From positions 120,001-184,000 of the forward strand of contig JACEEZ010013998.1 of assembly GCA_016584305.1 (NCBI GenBank): DNA of 64,000 nucleotides, written 5' to 3'. The notes beneath the pieces are model-generated. The model was not told where the DNA came from and searched no databases. It saw nothing but the letters and a program-made list of their open reading frames with translations. Source of the DNA: Chionoecetes opilio (lineage: Eukaryota; Arthropoda; Malacostraca; Decapoda; Majidae). This document shows positions 13,546-26,590 of the stretch, piece by piece; position 1 is the stretch's first letter; each line of letters opens with the position of its first letter. A program made the position numbers and the translations under genes.

Positions 13546-13762
13546 ACAAAAATAACACTTGGAAAAAACCCACTATTGGTTACTGTCAGGTTAGAACGCG
13601 CACAGTTGCAAAAGTTGACCATCTACCAGTCAAAGTATATAGACTGGGTTAGTAGTCTATATACTTTGTCTACCAGTGTCTATATTTGGCTCAGCTGTTT
13701 CTACCATACGTACGAGGGAGGAGAACAGGTGCAACAAGCGAGTGATTACGTGGCTTTCTTCC
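13546..13762 (+). repeat. dispersed repeat with perfect hairpin, copy 2
   Basis: Second copy of the 10729-10949 block. A perfect inverted repeat lies at 13631-13668: 15-bp arms CAAAGTATATAGACT and AGTCTATATACTTTG around an 8-base loop. Confidence 0.85.
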
Positions 13763-13849
13763 AAAAAGGTAAAACAAGCTGTTCTATTCATCAGTTCCCC
13801 GCAAGTGACTGCCCTTATATCATTTGTAGGGGACATAGCACATAAAAAA

Positions 13850-14020
13850 GCTACTTCTACTACTATATACGTCTACTATTTCCACCACCACCACTACTAT
13901 ACTACTGCTACTACAACTACGTCCACTATTTCGACCACCACCACAACTACTACTACTACTGATACTCCACCACTACTACTACTACTGATACTCCACCACT
14001 ACTACTACCACTTACATAAA
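13850..14020. repeat. (ACT)n/(CCA)n triplet tract
   Basis: ACTACT and CCACCA triplets with GATACTCCACCACTAC words. This is the reverse complement of interruptions in the (TAG)n array at 12.2-13.1 kb, so the two are inverted relatives. Bases 14030-14465 show nothing recognised. Confidence 0.8.
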
Positions 14021-14469
14021 AGATCTTGTACATCCTTCCTCAGCCTCAGATTGATATGATATACTGTCCCACTGGTTTATTTTCTGAATTTCACAAATAT
14101 TCATGAAGTGTAAGAGATGTGAAAAAGGAAATTAGGTAGTCCCAATTAGAAACTTTTTAAATCAATACTAATGATACCTAATTACTGAATGCCTATCACT
14201 GAAGCCAATGTCATCATCAAACTTATTTTTGCTCCTTCCCTTCTCAGAAAACCTCCCAGTGCCAGCATATTCTAGACCGCTTGTTACCTATGCATTAGTT
14301 TGAGCTGTATCTGTGGCTCACAATAAACTACTGTCAAGATACCAACATGTAAGTTTTTTTTCATCCCCCCCCCATAAAAAAGACAATATAAGAATAATAA
14401 CTAGATACAGAAAGGAATAAAGAAAAAAATGAATGGAAAATCAAACCATATTCAAGATTTTCTAATAGG

Positions 14470-15906
14470 AGAAGCAATGTGTTACTGGTGTGTGGAAGCA
14501 ATGTGTTACTGTGTGTGGAAGCAATGTGTTACTGATGTGTGGAAGCAATGTGTTACTGGTGTGTGGAAGCAATGTGTTACTGGTGTGTGGAAGCAATGTG
14601 TTACTGGTGTGTGGAAGCAATGTTTTACTGATGTGTGGAAGCAATGTGTTACTGATGTGTGGAAGCAATGTGTTACTGGTGTGTGGAAGCAATGTGTTAC
14701 TGGTGTGTGGAAGCAATGTGTTACTGATGTGTGGAAGCAATGTGTTACTGATGTGTGGAAGCAATGTGTTACTGGTGTGTGGAAGCAATGTGTTACTGGT
14801 GTGTGGAAGCAATGTGTTACTGGTGTGTGGAAGCAATGTGTTACTGATGTGTGGAAGCAATGTGTTTAGCTGATGTGTGGGAAGCAATGTGTTACTGGTG
14901 TGTGGAAGCAATGTGTTACTGGTGTGTGGAAGCAATGTGTTACTGGTGTGTGGAAGCAATGTTACTGTGTGTGGAAGCAATGTTTTACTGATGTGTGGAA
15001 GCAATGTTTTACTGATGTGTGGAAGCAATGTTTTACTGATGTGTGGAAGCAATGTTTACTGATGTGTGGAAGCAATGTTTTACTGGTGTGTGGAAGCAAT
15101 GTGTTACTGATGTGTGGAAGCAATGTGTTACTGATGTGTGGAAGCAATGTGTTACTGGTGTGTGGAAGCAATGTGTTACTGGTGTGTGGAAGCAATGTGT
15201 TACTGGTGTGTGGAAGCAATGTGTTACTGATGTGTGGAAGCAATGTGTTACTGATGTGTGGAAGCAATGTGTTACTGATGTGTGGAAGCAATGTGTTACT
15301 GATGTGTGGAAGCAATGTGTTACTGATGTGTGGAAGCAATGTTTTACTGGTGTGTGGAAGCAATGTTTTACTGGTGTGTGGAAGCAATGTGTTACTGATG
15401 TGTGGAAGCAATGTGTTACTGGTGTGTGGAAGCAATGTGTTACTGATGTGTGGAAGCAATGTGTTACTGGTGTGTGGAAGCAATGTTTTACTGGTGTGTG
15501 GAAGCAATGTTTTACTGGTGTGTGGAAGCAATGTTTTACTGGTGTGTGGAAGCAATGTGTTACTGGTGTGTGGAAGCAATGTGTTACTGGTGTGTGGAAG
15601 CAATGTGTTACTGGTGTGTGGAAGCAATGTGTTACTGGTGTGTGGAAGCAATGTGTTACTGGTGTGTGGAAGCAATGTGTTACTGGTGTGTGGAAGCAAT
15701 GTGTTACTGGTGTGTGGAAGCAATGTGTTACTGATGTGTGGAAGCAATGTGTTACTGATGTGTGGAAGCAATGTGTTACTGGTGTGTGGAAGCAATGTGT
15801 TACTGATGTGTGGAAGCAATGTGTTACTGGTGTGTGGAAGCAATGTGTTACTGGTGTGTGGAAGCAATGTGTTACTGATGTGTGGAAGCAATGTGTTACT
15901 GATGTG
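14470..15906. repeat. 24-bp minisatellite, about 60 units
   Basis: Tandem 24-bp units of the form GAAGCAATGTGTTACTG plus GTGTGTG or ATGTGTG. The variation is largely binary: GGTGTG versus GATGTG, and GTGTTAC versus GTTTTAC. Because 24 is a multiple of three and no stop falls in the unit, several frames stay open on both strands (up to 346 codons). They read 8-residue repeats such as CGSNVLLV or LLPHTSNT. Open frames on both strands argue that this is a by-product, not coding. Bases 15907-16329 are AT-rich and unannotated. Confidence 0.95.
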
Positions 15907-16329
15907 GTGGTAATGATGGGTATGAAGACAAGAATAAATGTGCAGCAAAGAAAATGAATGAAATAAATAATGTAAAAAAAATAATGACAACAAAATTTAA
16001 AACAACTCTTAATAATGATGCAATAAAAAGTAAAAACAAAAAACAAAGATCGAGTATTATCATCAGTCACTGCAACAGATATCGTGTACCTAATCTCCTT
16101 GACACCTGTGACTAACCTTTACCACCTGCGTTACTTTCCTTACACTTGTGGTAAAGACTTCAAGACTTGAGTTATGAGAAAAATAAAGATGTAGCTAATA
16201 CGTATCTTTAGTACCCACAGTAGTTCCAATAAGAATAAGTGCAGTTCGTTAGTATCTCAAGACTTCAGTAAATAATGAGAAATTTCTATTAAAGATCAAA
16301 CTTGCATCAGCTCTTTCTCTACACACATA

Positions 16330-16547
16330 TTAACCCCTTGAGGCCCAGAACGTATATTTTCATTGTAATTTGGCGACCATTATAACGATCTTAATGAATA
16401 TAAGCAATATTTTAAAGATATGACCTGTATTGTATCCTTGTCCACTAAAGCTAATTTGATTATATATTATGTTACTTTTCGTAATTTCATGGCTAACATC
16501 AGACGAATTTAAATAGCAAAACAAAGATCTGGGTGTGAAGGGGTTAA
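16330..16547 (+). mobile_element. TTAA-flanked piggyBac-like MITE, copy 2
   Basis: TTAA, then CCCCTTGAGGCCCAGAACG at the left and TCTGGGTGTGAAGGGG then TTAA at the right. It abuts the 28-bp minisatellite directly. Confidence 0.85.
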
Positions 16548-18955
16548 TGGTTTGACAGGTGACAGGTGTGCGTAATGGTGTGACAGGTGACAGGTGTGCG
16601 TAATGGTGTGACAGGTGTGCGTAATGGTGTGACAGGTGACAGGTGTGCGTAATGGTTTGACAGGTGACAGGTGTGCGTAATGGTGTGACAGGTGACAGGT
16701 GTGCGTAATGGTGTGACAGGTGACAGGTGTGCGTAATGGTTTGACAGGTGACAGGTGTGCGTAATGGCTTGACAGGTGACAGGTGTGCGTAATGGTTTGA
16801 CAGGTGACAGGTGTGCGTAATGGTGTGACAGGTGACAGGTGTGCGTAATGGTGTGACAGGTGACAGGTGTGCGTAATGGTTTGACAGGTGACAGGTGTGC
16901 GTAATGGCTTGACAGGTGACAGGTGTGCGTAATGGCTTGACAGGTGACAGGTGTGCTTAATGGTTTGACAGGTGACAGGTGTGCGTAATGGTTTGACAGG
17001 TGACAGGTGTGCTTAATGGCTTGACAGGTGACAGGTGTGCTTAATGGCTTGACAGGTGACAGGTGTGTGTAATGGTTTGACAGGTGACAGGTGTGTGTAA
17101 TGGTTTGACAGGTGACAGGTGTGTGTAATGGTTTGACAGGTGACAGGTGTGCGTAATGGTTTGACAGGTGACAGGTGTGTGTAATGGTTTGACAGGTGAC
17201 AGGTGTGTGTAATGGTGTGACAGGTGACAGGTGTGTGTAATGGTTTGACAGGTGACAGGTGTGCGTAATGGTTTGACAGGTGACAGGTGTGTGTAATGGT
17301 TTGACAGGTGACAGGTGTGCGTAATGGTTTGACAGGTGACAGGTGTGCGTAATGGTTTGACAGGTGACAGGTGTGCTTAATGGTGTGACAGGTGACAGGT
17401 GTGCGTAATGGTGTGACAGGTGACAGGTGTGCTTAATGGTGTGACAGGTGACAGGTGTTCTTAATGGTGTGACAGGTGTGCTCAATGGTGTGACAGGTGA
17501 CAGGTGTGCGTAATGGTGTGACAGGTGACAGGTGTGCGTAATGGTGTGACAGGTGACAGGTGTGCTTAATGGTGTGACAGGTGACAGGTGTTCTTAATGG
17601 CTTGACAGGTGACAGGTGTGCTTAATGGTGTGACAGGTGTGCTTAACGGCTTGACAGGTGACAGGTGTGCTTAATGGTTTGACAGGTGACAGGTGTGCGT
17701 AATGGTTTGACAGGTGACAGGTGTGCGTAATGGTTTGACAGGTGACAGGTGTGCTTAATGGTTTGACAGGTGACAGGTGTGCGTAATGGTTTGACAGGTG
17801 ACAGGTGTGCTTAATGGATTGACAGGTGACAGGTGTGCTTAATGGCTTGACAGGTGACAGGTGTGTGTAATGGTTTGACAGGTGACAGGTGTGTGTAATG
17901 GTTTGACAGGTGACAGGTGTGCGTAATGGTTTGACAGGTGACAGGTGTGCTTAATGGTTTGACAGGTGACAGGTGTGCGTAATGGTTTGACAGGTGACAG
18001 GTGTGCTTAATGGCTTGACAGGTGACAGGTGTGCTTAATGGCTTGACAGGTGACAGGTGTGCGTAATGGTGTGACAGGTGACAGGTGTGCTTAATGGTTT
18101 GACAGGTGACAGGTGTGCGTAATGGTGTGACAGGTGACAGGTGTGCTTAATGGCTTGACAGGTGACAGGTGTGCGTAATGGTGTGACAGGTGACAGGTGT
18201 GCGTAATGGTGTGACAGGTGTGCGTAATGGTTTGACAGGTGACAGGTGTGTGTAATGGTTTGACAGGTGACAGGTGTGTGTAATGGTTTGACAGGTGACA
18301 GGTGTGCTTAATGGCTTGACAGGTGACAGGTGTGCTTAATGGCTTGACAGGTGACAGGTGTGCTTAATGGTTTGACAGGTGACAGGTGTGCTTAATGGTT
18401 TGACAGGTGACAGGTGTGCGTAATGGTTTGACAGGTGACAGGTGTGCTTAATGGTTTGACAGGTGACAGGTGTGCTTAATGGTTTGACAGGTGACAGGTG
18501 TGCTTAATGGCTTGACAGATGACAGGTGTGCTTAATGGTGTGACAGGTGTGCTTAATGGCTTGGCAGGTGACAGGTGTGCTTAATGGTGTGACAGGTGTG
18601 CTTAATGGCTTGACAGGTGACAGGTGTGCGTAATGGTTTGACAGGTGACAGGTGTGCGTAATAGTTTGACAGGTGACAGGTGTGCGTAATGGTTTGACAG
18701 GTGACAGGTGTGCGTAATGGTTTGACAGGTGTGCTTAATGGCTTGACAGGTGCCAGGTGTGCTTAATGGCTTGACAGGTGACAGGTGTGCTTAATGGCTT
18801 GACAGGTGACAGATGTGCTTCATGGCTTGACAGGTGACAGGTGTGCTTAATGGCTTGGCAGGTGACAGGTGTGCTTAATGGCTTGACAGGTGACAGGTGT
18901 GCTTAATGGCTTGACAGGTGACAGGTGTGTGTAATGGTGTGACAGGTGTGCAGCC
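16548..18955. repeat. 28-bp minisatellite, ~2.4 kb
   Basis: Units of GACAGGTGACAGGTGTG plus CGTAATGGTTT-type sequence, with an internal GACAGGT duplication. Variants are CGTAA/CTTAA/TGTAA and GGTTT/GGTGT/GGCTT. Some units lack one GACAGGT and are 20 bp. A minus-strand open frame of 313 codons (Thr/Pro/His-rich) is a by-product of the repeat. It is the largest single repeat block in the window. Confidence 0.95.
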
Positions 18956-19126
18956 CATTAACGACCACACACGGCAGCGCGAGCTTGATCTATGTATTGT
19001 TGGTTTTCTCGAGTACTATTAATATGCGGTGGAAATGCTACAGAGTAAATCCCCCAGTAATTAGACCAAGGAATATGAATATCAATCCCAAATTAATGTA
19101 AGTGATTAGGGGAAAGCCTTCCAATA

Positions 19127-19545
19127 ATATAACCTAACCTAAACCTAACCTAACCTATACCTATTACAGCTATAACCTGACACTAATCTTGCTGTAACAG
19201 AACAAATCTCGGTAATAATGGACGAGAACTTCGCGGTCGTTTTCAGAGACACCGACTAATTATTCCTGGCCTATAATAGGTTCTTTTTCTAATGGAGATA
19301 GTTATATTTATATATATATATATAATATAGTTATATAACCCATTAAAAAAAATAATAATAATAATATTTCATCACCGAATTTATGCATGGTTAAGGTTAG
19401 GTTAGGTTAGGTATACTTAGTGGTTAGGTTTCATTAAAACCTATAAGGTTAGGTTACATATACTTTGTGGTTAAGGTTAGGTTAGTTTTCATTAAAACCT
19501 ATAAGGTTAGGTTAAGTATACTTAGTGGTTAAGGTTAGTGCTTTT
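19127..19545. repeat. TTAGG-like stretches in opposite orientation
   Basis: AACCTAACC words at 19127-19165 and GGTTAGGTTAGG words at 19391-19531. TTAGG is the usual arthropod telomere unit (established). Only two to four perfect units in a row occur here, so this is interstitial, perhaps the ends of a repeat, and not a telomere. Within it, 19207-19256 contains GGACGAGAACTTCGCGGTCG, which also occurs diverged and inverted at 55345-55390. Confidence 0.6.
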
Positions 19546-19589
19546 TCTGATGGAAATAGTGTTTTTAATGGAAACGGCGACCATAAAAT

Positions 19590-22500
19590 TCGGTGATAAA
19601 TTTTCTTTTTTTTTAAATATGGGTTTGGAAAAAAAAATATTCCATTAAAAACCCCTTTTTAGGTAAAAAAAAATTATGGGGGTTGTAAGGCCCCCCTTTC
19701 CCCTTTTTTTTTAAAATTTCCCCACCATAATGAAACTTCTTTAAAAATTTGTTTAAAAAAACCCATCTCTTAAAATAAAATGTGCAGGTTAAAGGGGTTT
19801 TGTACAAAAGGTCCCGCCCTCCCCCCAAAACCTGCCTTATAAACAACCTACACAATCTGCTTTCTATCCCGGGTTTTGGTATTTATCAAAAAGTTTTGAA
19901 AAAGCATAGAAAACGAAAAAATAACCCCCAAAGGGACCACAACCCAGTCCTGCTTTTTCCCCCTCCCAAACTATGGAATTTTCCCCTTTTTCTGAAAGGG
20001 GGACGGGACGAATACCCGGGGGCCCTTTTAACACCGGGCCAAAAACAAAAAAACCTACTCACCCGGCTTTTTTTCTCCCCCCGTTTCTTCCAGCCGGGGC
20101 AAGGAAGCCCGGGTTTTACACGGCAAAAACAAAACTAGGTACCAGCGTCTTCCTTTAAAGTTCTCATTTTAAAGAAAAAAAAAAAATTAAAGGGGCGAAA
20201 AAGATTTTCACTGGCATTCTTCTTTATTTTAGACGGGCTTTTTGAAAAAGGGGAAAAAATTTTGAAAAAACCCCGGGGAGTGTTACATCTAAAAAATATT
20301 ATGTTTGGGGTAAGAAATTGGGGAACTTCCAATTATGAAGGATGTTTTCCATATAGTTTTGGACTTTTTATTTTTTGTTTAAATCCCTTTAATTCTATCA
20401 TTTGGGTGGAAAAATTTAACCCCCTTGTTTTTTTTTTTAAAAAACCCCTCCTGAAACAACCCAACTATTTTATCAGTTTGTTGGTTTGTTTTTTTTATTC
20501 CTGTGTTAAGGTCATTATACGGGCTGTTTTTTTATTGGTTTTAGGTTTTGTTTTTCTTTCTTCGGTTGGGGAAAATGGCCCCATGAATACTTTGTTGTTC
20601 GGGGTATAGGTATATTTTTTTAAAAAGATTTCTTTAATGGTTTGATATGCCCCTCCGGGGTACCTTGGATGGGTTTATAGTTAGGGAAATAGGGGGGTTT
20701 GGGAGGGGCATGAAGGGTTTACTTCAGGGGATTTTTAATAGCTTTGGCCCCCCCTTTCCCGGGTTTTTTAAGGGTAGAGCCTAGGGATTCCTGGGGCCCA
20801 AACTAACTTCAGCTTATTTTTTCCCGGCCCCCCAAAACTAACCCGGGGTTTCGAAGATTTTTAGATAGTTTTCCCCCGGGGTTCCAAAACTTTCCCCCCG
20901 GCCTCATTTTGAGGGTTTTGGGCCCCGTTCCAATTTTTGCCCTAAAATATTATTTTTCGGGTATTCGAATCAACCTAAATTTTACCATTTCCGGGGATGA
21001 TTTCGCTTAATGATAGGCTAAGTTTATTTCCCGGGTAAGTTTTAACCATCACCCGAGTCCTAAGTCCCGAAAAATTTATATCGGAAACTCCCCCTAGAGT
21101 CCCCTTAAAGGTATCAGGGCTTTCTTTAAGCTCACATTTTAAACGTACCATTGGCCTACGCTTTGCGTTGCCATTGGCCACCCCTTGACGATTGCATCAC
21201 CTAAAAATTTTTAGTCCCACGAATAATTAGCCCCAAAATTTCAATTATTAGCCACAATTTTTAGGATAAGATATAAAATTTTAGGGGGGGGTGGGGTACC
21301 CCAAAGGGGGGGGTCCCCCGCAAGGAAACCCCCCCCCCCCCGAAAAAAACAACGCGAATCCAAGGGAAAAGGCCACCCTAGTGCACTCGGGAAACGGGAG
21401 CCAGGGTACCTCCGTTTTCCGGAAAAAATTTTTTTAAAATTTTTATTTCGATTTTCCCCCGGTTCTTTTGGTTCTATTGGCTTGTGGCGTGTTTTTTTTT
21501 TGGGAAGTAATCAGGAAACCGTATTGACATGTTATTGAGGAAAAAGTAGTGCATGTTTTCGAACAGCCGCGGTGGCAATTTAAAAAAAAATTGGGGCGCG
21601 GGGGATCAACGTATGGTGAAGTGCGGGGGGGAAAAAAAAAAAAAAAAAAAAACCTACAAAAATAAAAACATTTGAAAATGTACCAAAAAAAAAAGGGGGG
21701 GGGGTGAATATGCAAAAATTTAAATGGGGGTGTTTTTTTTAAATAATTGAAGGTGTTTTTAAATTTAGTATTGTTTATTATGCTATAAAAATGAAAATTT
21801 TATAAGTTTTTTATTTATAAATGTTTTAGAAAAAATTTTTTATTTAAAAAAAATTTTAAACCTTTTTTCGGGGCATATTTCGGTGCCCCCCGACCCGTTT
21901 TTGGGAAAAATTTAATTTTAAAATTAAAAAAAAACATAAGAAAAAGGACTGACTATGCAATTGCAGATTTTAAATGGGGGGTGGTGAACTAGTGCATTTA
22001 AATTAATGGAACAGTGTTTTTTTTTTTGGTGTAAAGTTAAAGGTGTTGGTTTTAAAATTATGATGCTATATCATGTTTTTATGCTTAAGCACATGAACAA
22101 CATTATAAAGTGTTTATTTATTAGAATGATTCTAAATTAATTTTTATGGTTAAAAAAACCATTTAAACTGCATTTTTTTGGGGCAGACGTTCGGTGACCC
22201 CCACATATTTTCCCAGATCATAGTCCCAAAATAATTGGTGGCCAGCAAGAAGCCTTACACTGAAAAAATACTAAGCTAAGCAAACCCTAAACTAACCAAC
22301 CTAACTATGCATGATGCTAAGTCATTAACTCTTTTAGATCTAACCTAACCTACCCCCATCACCGTCACATGCTCGCAAATATGCAGGAAGCGACAAGCAG
22401 ATGGCCGCACTGACCCCGGAGGCGCCCTTTTAAACACCCCCGTGGCCACTAGCTGCAGCCTGAAAGAAGCCGCTGACAGATTCAAATCAGAAAAAAACTT

Positions 22501-25500
22501 TGCTGTAAGTTGCTCTATTTAGTTTTTCCCAAACTCCCCAAGGTCTTTTTTTTAGACCTCATCCCCCGTCTTTTTGGTTCCCTGGGAGAGGCAGCAAAAA
22601 GATCAGGGGAGCTTAAGGGTTCTAGATTTTTAGATTTTAAAAAATTTTCATTTTTTGTTAGCTTTTATTGCCAGCAAAGGGCCCTTCAAGTCCTAAAATT
22701 TAAATTTTTTTTGTTTAAAAGGGTGGCCTTCAAGCGCTCATTATTAATTTTTTTGTCAAATTTTGTTGCCAGCAAGGGGCCCTTTTTAAATCCAATTTTT
22801 TTTTTTTTTTTTCTTTTGGTTTCAGGAGCCTTCTTCTACGAAAAAGCTGTGGATGGAGTTACCTATAGGGTGTTGCTTCCCTAGCAATAGGGTTTTTTAG
22901 CCCCTAACAAGAAATAACATTGTGATTATACCTCCACGCAGCCAAGATGTTCTACGGCCTGCCCCTGAAGATGTGCGTAGGGTGGTGTACAGTATGCCAT
23001 AGCTTTTGGGGCAAGAGACCCTGCCCCGCCGGGAGAAAAAAGAAAATGGCGACAAGGGTGGACTAGCCTTCATGAACCGTCTCCCAAACTTTATTGAAGG
23101 CTCCGGAAGGCATGTCCTTGCCAGGGTTGTTGCCTTCAAAAGTCAATGTGGAACCTTCTTTTTAAGGGTTACACATTAGTTTGGAGAAGTACACATTCAC
23201 CCGGACCGGAAAATTTCAATTTTGGGTAGGTCATTGTCGACTGTTAGAAGCCAGTCAAGGTTTGTGGCGAGAGGCCAGCCCGTAGCCCCGCAGGTAAATC
23301 GTGAACGCGGGACAGCAAGTTTGTGGCATTATAAAGCTGTGGGCAGCCATCCCTCCAGGTTTATAATTTTCCCCAAGCCGATGGGAAACCCGCTTTCATG
23401 AGGAACCGATCTTTGGTTTTCCCAAAAGGGTATTTCATCCCAGTGGCTGGATGAAGGTGAATGCTTCGGTTGCAGAACTTCAGATCTCCTGAGAAGTCTT
23501 GTTCTTCGTAGAGAACAAGATTTTTCTGATCATGGCAATGCTGAATGTCCATGAACATTCAGCCTGTTTAGTTTCGATAATACATGGTATCGTGATTGTT
23601 TTCCTTTCCTCCGCTCAAAAGACAAACTAGCCATTGGATGTGAGTGTCTTTGGGCCCTTTAAAACATTCCTGCGTGCCCTACTAAGACCCGCGCCATGCA
23701 CCCTAACGAGCCATAACAGTCCACAAGTTGCCAGAGTTTTTCTTCTGAGGCATGGACCCAAAACCACACCCCCCCCAACTTTTCAGTGGGTTCCCGGGGG
23801 GATGGTATATGGCCATCAACGCAAAATCTTCCCCGATGAGGGTTTTTAGGAGGCATGTAAAAGAGCGACCGGCACCACCGAATTTGTAGTGGAAGTTTCC
23901 CAACTTTTTCGATGGAGGAAGTTCAGTGGAGAGGGGGGATGGCTGAAGGCCATACCCCAGAGCTATACCCCTTCCCCCTGTTCTCCCAGGCTGAGATGGC
24001 CTGCCAAACCCGGGCCCCAGCACGACAGACCCGCCCCCCGGCACCACACGACGAGCCTGCCACCCCGGGCCCCAGCCCACAGAGCCTGCCACCCCGGCCC
24101 ACACGACGCCCCCCCGCCACCCGGGGCCCCAGCACGACAAAGCTTTCCACCCCGAGCCCAGCACGACAGGCCTGCCCCCCCGGGCCCCAGCCCATGCACC
24201 CTGCCCCCCGGCCCGAGCAGGGCGCACCCTGCCACCCCAGGACACCTTCTCAAAAACGATTAACCCCAGAGTGTGTCAGGCCGTTCCCTAAGGCAAACCT
24301 CGTCCTTTGGAAAGGGGGAGGAAGAGGGGGGGCCTGCATTTTTTGAGAATGAGGAGGCAATATCTGCCGAGGTTGAAGGGAGAAGGGCAGAACTGGAAGA
24401 CAAAAAAAAAGGGAGCGGCTGAAAAGAAAAAAATTTGGGAAAGAAGAAGGGGCCACAGCGAAAAGAATCTGTGCCTGTCCCCGGGGGAAGACACCACTGA
24501 CGAGGTCCGATGATGGTTGATGTTGGTTGATAGGTTTTGATGTCCGACTTCAGCTGGCGACTCCTCCGAGTATGGGTGAGGTGGACGACGAGGGGACCCG
24601 GACTGCAGCATCATACCCCTTTTGCCGCGAAAAATCACGGTGGGGGGCTTTGTTTGGGTTACTGAAAGTGGAGGAGGGAAGGGGTGTGGGACATTAGTGT
24701 GCTATGTTGCTAGGGGTGTTTTCCATCATGAAGGTGGAAAAATTAAAAACCTTTCTTTCCTGTAAGTCCCCTAACACCCGGACACGTTAACCCCCCTACC
24801 ATCCTAGTTAATCCCATTATCGGGAGAGATGTTGAAATTTTATCATTAAAATTTCCCCAGTTATGCTTGAAGTAGTTTTTTTTTTTTCGTTTCACGGGTG
24901 ACTCTCGCCCTTCATCTTTTCCGCCATTTTTTTTTCATTTGTCCTTCCCCACGCGCCATTTTGTTTATTTCTTTTTTCCTTCCCTTTTGCCCTTTCTTTC
25001 TTCTTCCCTTTCCTCCCCCCCCCGAATGCGTATGGAGGAAAATCCGGGGAAATTATTCCGCGATCAGTGATAACTAATGATTTCAAATCTTTTCTCTTTC
25101 CCCCGCTATTGACAGACGAGTAACACTCCCAGATTTTTAATGTCTTTCAAAAAATCCCTATCGTTATCGGTCATGGTCATACATGGGCGTGTTAGTAAGA
25201 TACGCGCTAAATTGAAAGCCTACCAAATTTCTATGCTACATATTTCATCCCATCTCACTCTTGAAAACGCGTTCGGACTTTCGACATACATATAAAAACC
25301 CACCCTTCTTGGGTATTAGATTAAGCATATTAATTCTTCTATATCAAAGTAACAGGTCTGTATTATAGGCAGCCTTGTCTTAGGTACACGAGTTTCATTA
25401 TTTTATTAGTTGTTTGTGTTTATAAGCTCTTCATTTGAGGCACGTCAAGACCCTTCAAACGATTCCCTTTTTTTCGGCCTCGGGCGGTGTAACGCCGGGA

Positions 25501-26590
25501 CACAGCCAGTCCCTGCTCAACCTCTTTGAGGTAAGTCGCTCCACATTCGCTCCTGTATTCCCCCCCCCCCCTTTTCCCTTTGTTATCTATATTTTAAAAT
25601 AGAGTAACAATTTTTTAGTTTACGCAAACGTAAGGGAGGTCTACCCATCCTTATAAGTATTATTAATCAGTCCTGCTCAACCTCTTTGTAGGTTTCGACG
25701 GAGGAGTCCCATTCATCCTTCCTGGGGGAGAGGCTCGCTCGTATCCCTCTTCAAGCCATATGGTCATTGTGAATACACACAAAACCCCAGTACTCTCACC
25801 TTTTCTCTCCTATTATATATCTTCCATGTATAATTAAAATTTTAAGCGGTATGTTACCTAAGTGTAGGATAATTCTTTTAAATAGGATCCAGTGAGGAGA
25901 GTTTGTTTCCTAAGAGCTTCTTTTCATCACATAGGAAGAGTTCCTGTATCAGGGTGTAAAGTTTTTTTCTTACATCCGATTAGAGTTTTCCGGTGTTGGT
26001 TTAACCCTCATATTTTTTGATATGATCTCAAGCAAGAGACATACTATGTCACTATGAATAAATAGGATGATGTTTGCAAATATAGTTCTTGTTTTTATTA
26101 TAAAACCCAGGTGATTATTCTGTGTTAGGACTGAAATTTCCCCACATTTCCCAAAAGAGTCAGCCTTACTCGGTATAATTCCACGTATCAATCACGACTA
26201 CCAATAAATCTAATATAATATTATTCAAACGTGCCCAGGGAGAAACCCCAAGGAACTACTCGCCCGGGCTGGTGGCAGCATTTCCCCCTTGACCTAAACC
26301 CCTATCCTTCCCCTTAAATACACCCCCCCTTTTCAGTACTCTCCGCAGTGAGAAGTGGTTCAAACTATAATCCCCATAGTGAAGTATAAGACAAAGGTAA
26401 TCCTCCATTCAAGTGTAATTTTTTGTCAAATTATAATCAAGTAATATCATTCAAGTAACGTTGACCAGTTCTAAACTCCCATAGAAGATACCAGCAACAC
26501 ACTGGTAGGTTTGTGGTGGGGATTTCATTTGTATCGGTCATAAGATACGCACTCATTTAAACCCTTTTTAAAAACCCCCAAAATTCAGGC
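19590..26590. other. low-quality-looking segment with abundant homopolymer runs
   Basis: Unlike the flanks, this stretch is crowded with runs of identical bases, for example A at about 21632-21651, C at 21329-21341 and T at 22797-22812. Broken frames alternate with short coding-like pieces, for example FMNRLPNFIEGSGRHVLARV on the plus strand at about 23068-23127 and a 65-codon minus frame at 23361-23558. I recognise no family. It may be unpolished sequence, heavily decayed elements, or both. Calls inside it should be treated with caution. Confidence 0.55.
23990..24245. repeat. GC-rich minisatellite (GGGCCCCAGCACGACA type)
   Basis: Repeats of CCCCCGGGCCCCAGCAC and CACGACAGGCCTGCC words of about 28-35 bp. 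Both strands carry open frames (Gly/Ala/Arg or Pro/Ala rich) caused by GC content and repeat structure, not by a gene. Confidence 0.75.

Noticed and set aside
14429..16070. Long open frames on both strands (up to 346 codons) with 8-residue repeats
   Set aside because: A by-product of a 24-bp tandem unit, a multiple of three with no stop. Simultaneous openness on opposite strands argues against coding.
16544..17485. 313-codon minus-strand frame rich in Thr, Pro and His
   Set aside because: A translation of the 28-bp minisatellite. It stays open only while units keep phase.
14470..18955. CRISPR-like arrays
   Set aside because: Units are directly adjacent with no unique spacers, there are no cas genes, and the DNA is eukaryotic.
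19127..19545. Telomere
   Set aside because: TTAGG-like words are few, imperfect and in both orientations.
23703..24346. Overlapping 90-180 codon frames on both strands
   Set aside because: They fall in a GC-rich minisatellite and the poor-quality block. Amino-acid content (Gly/Ala/Pro/Arg) reflects base composition.
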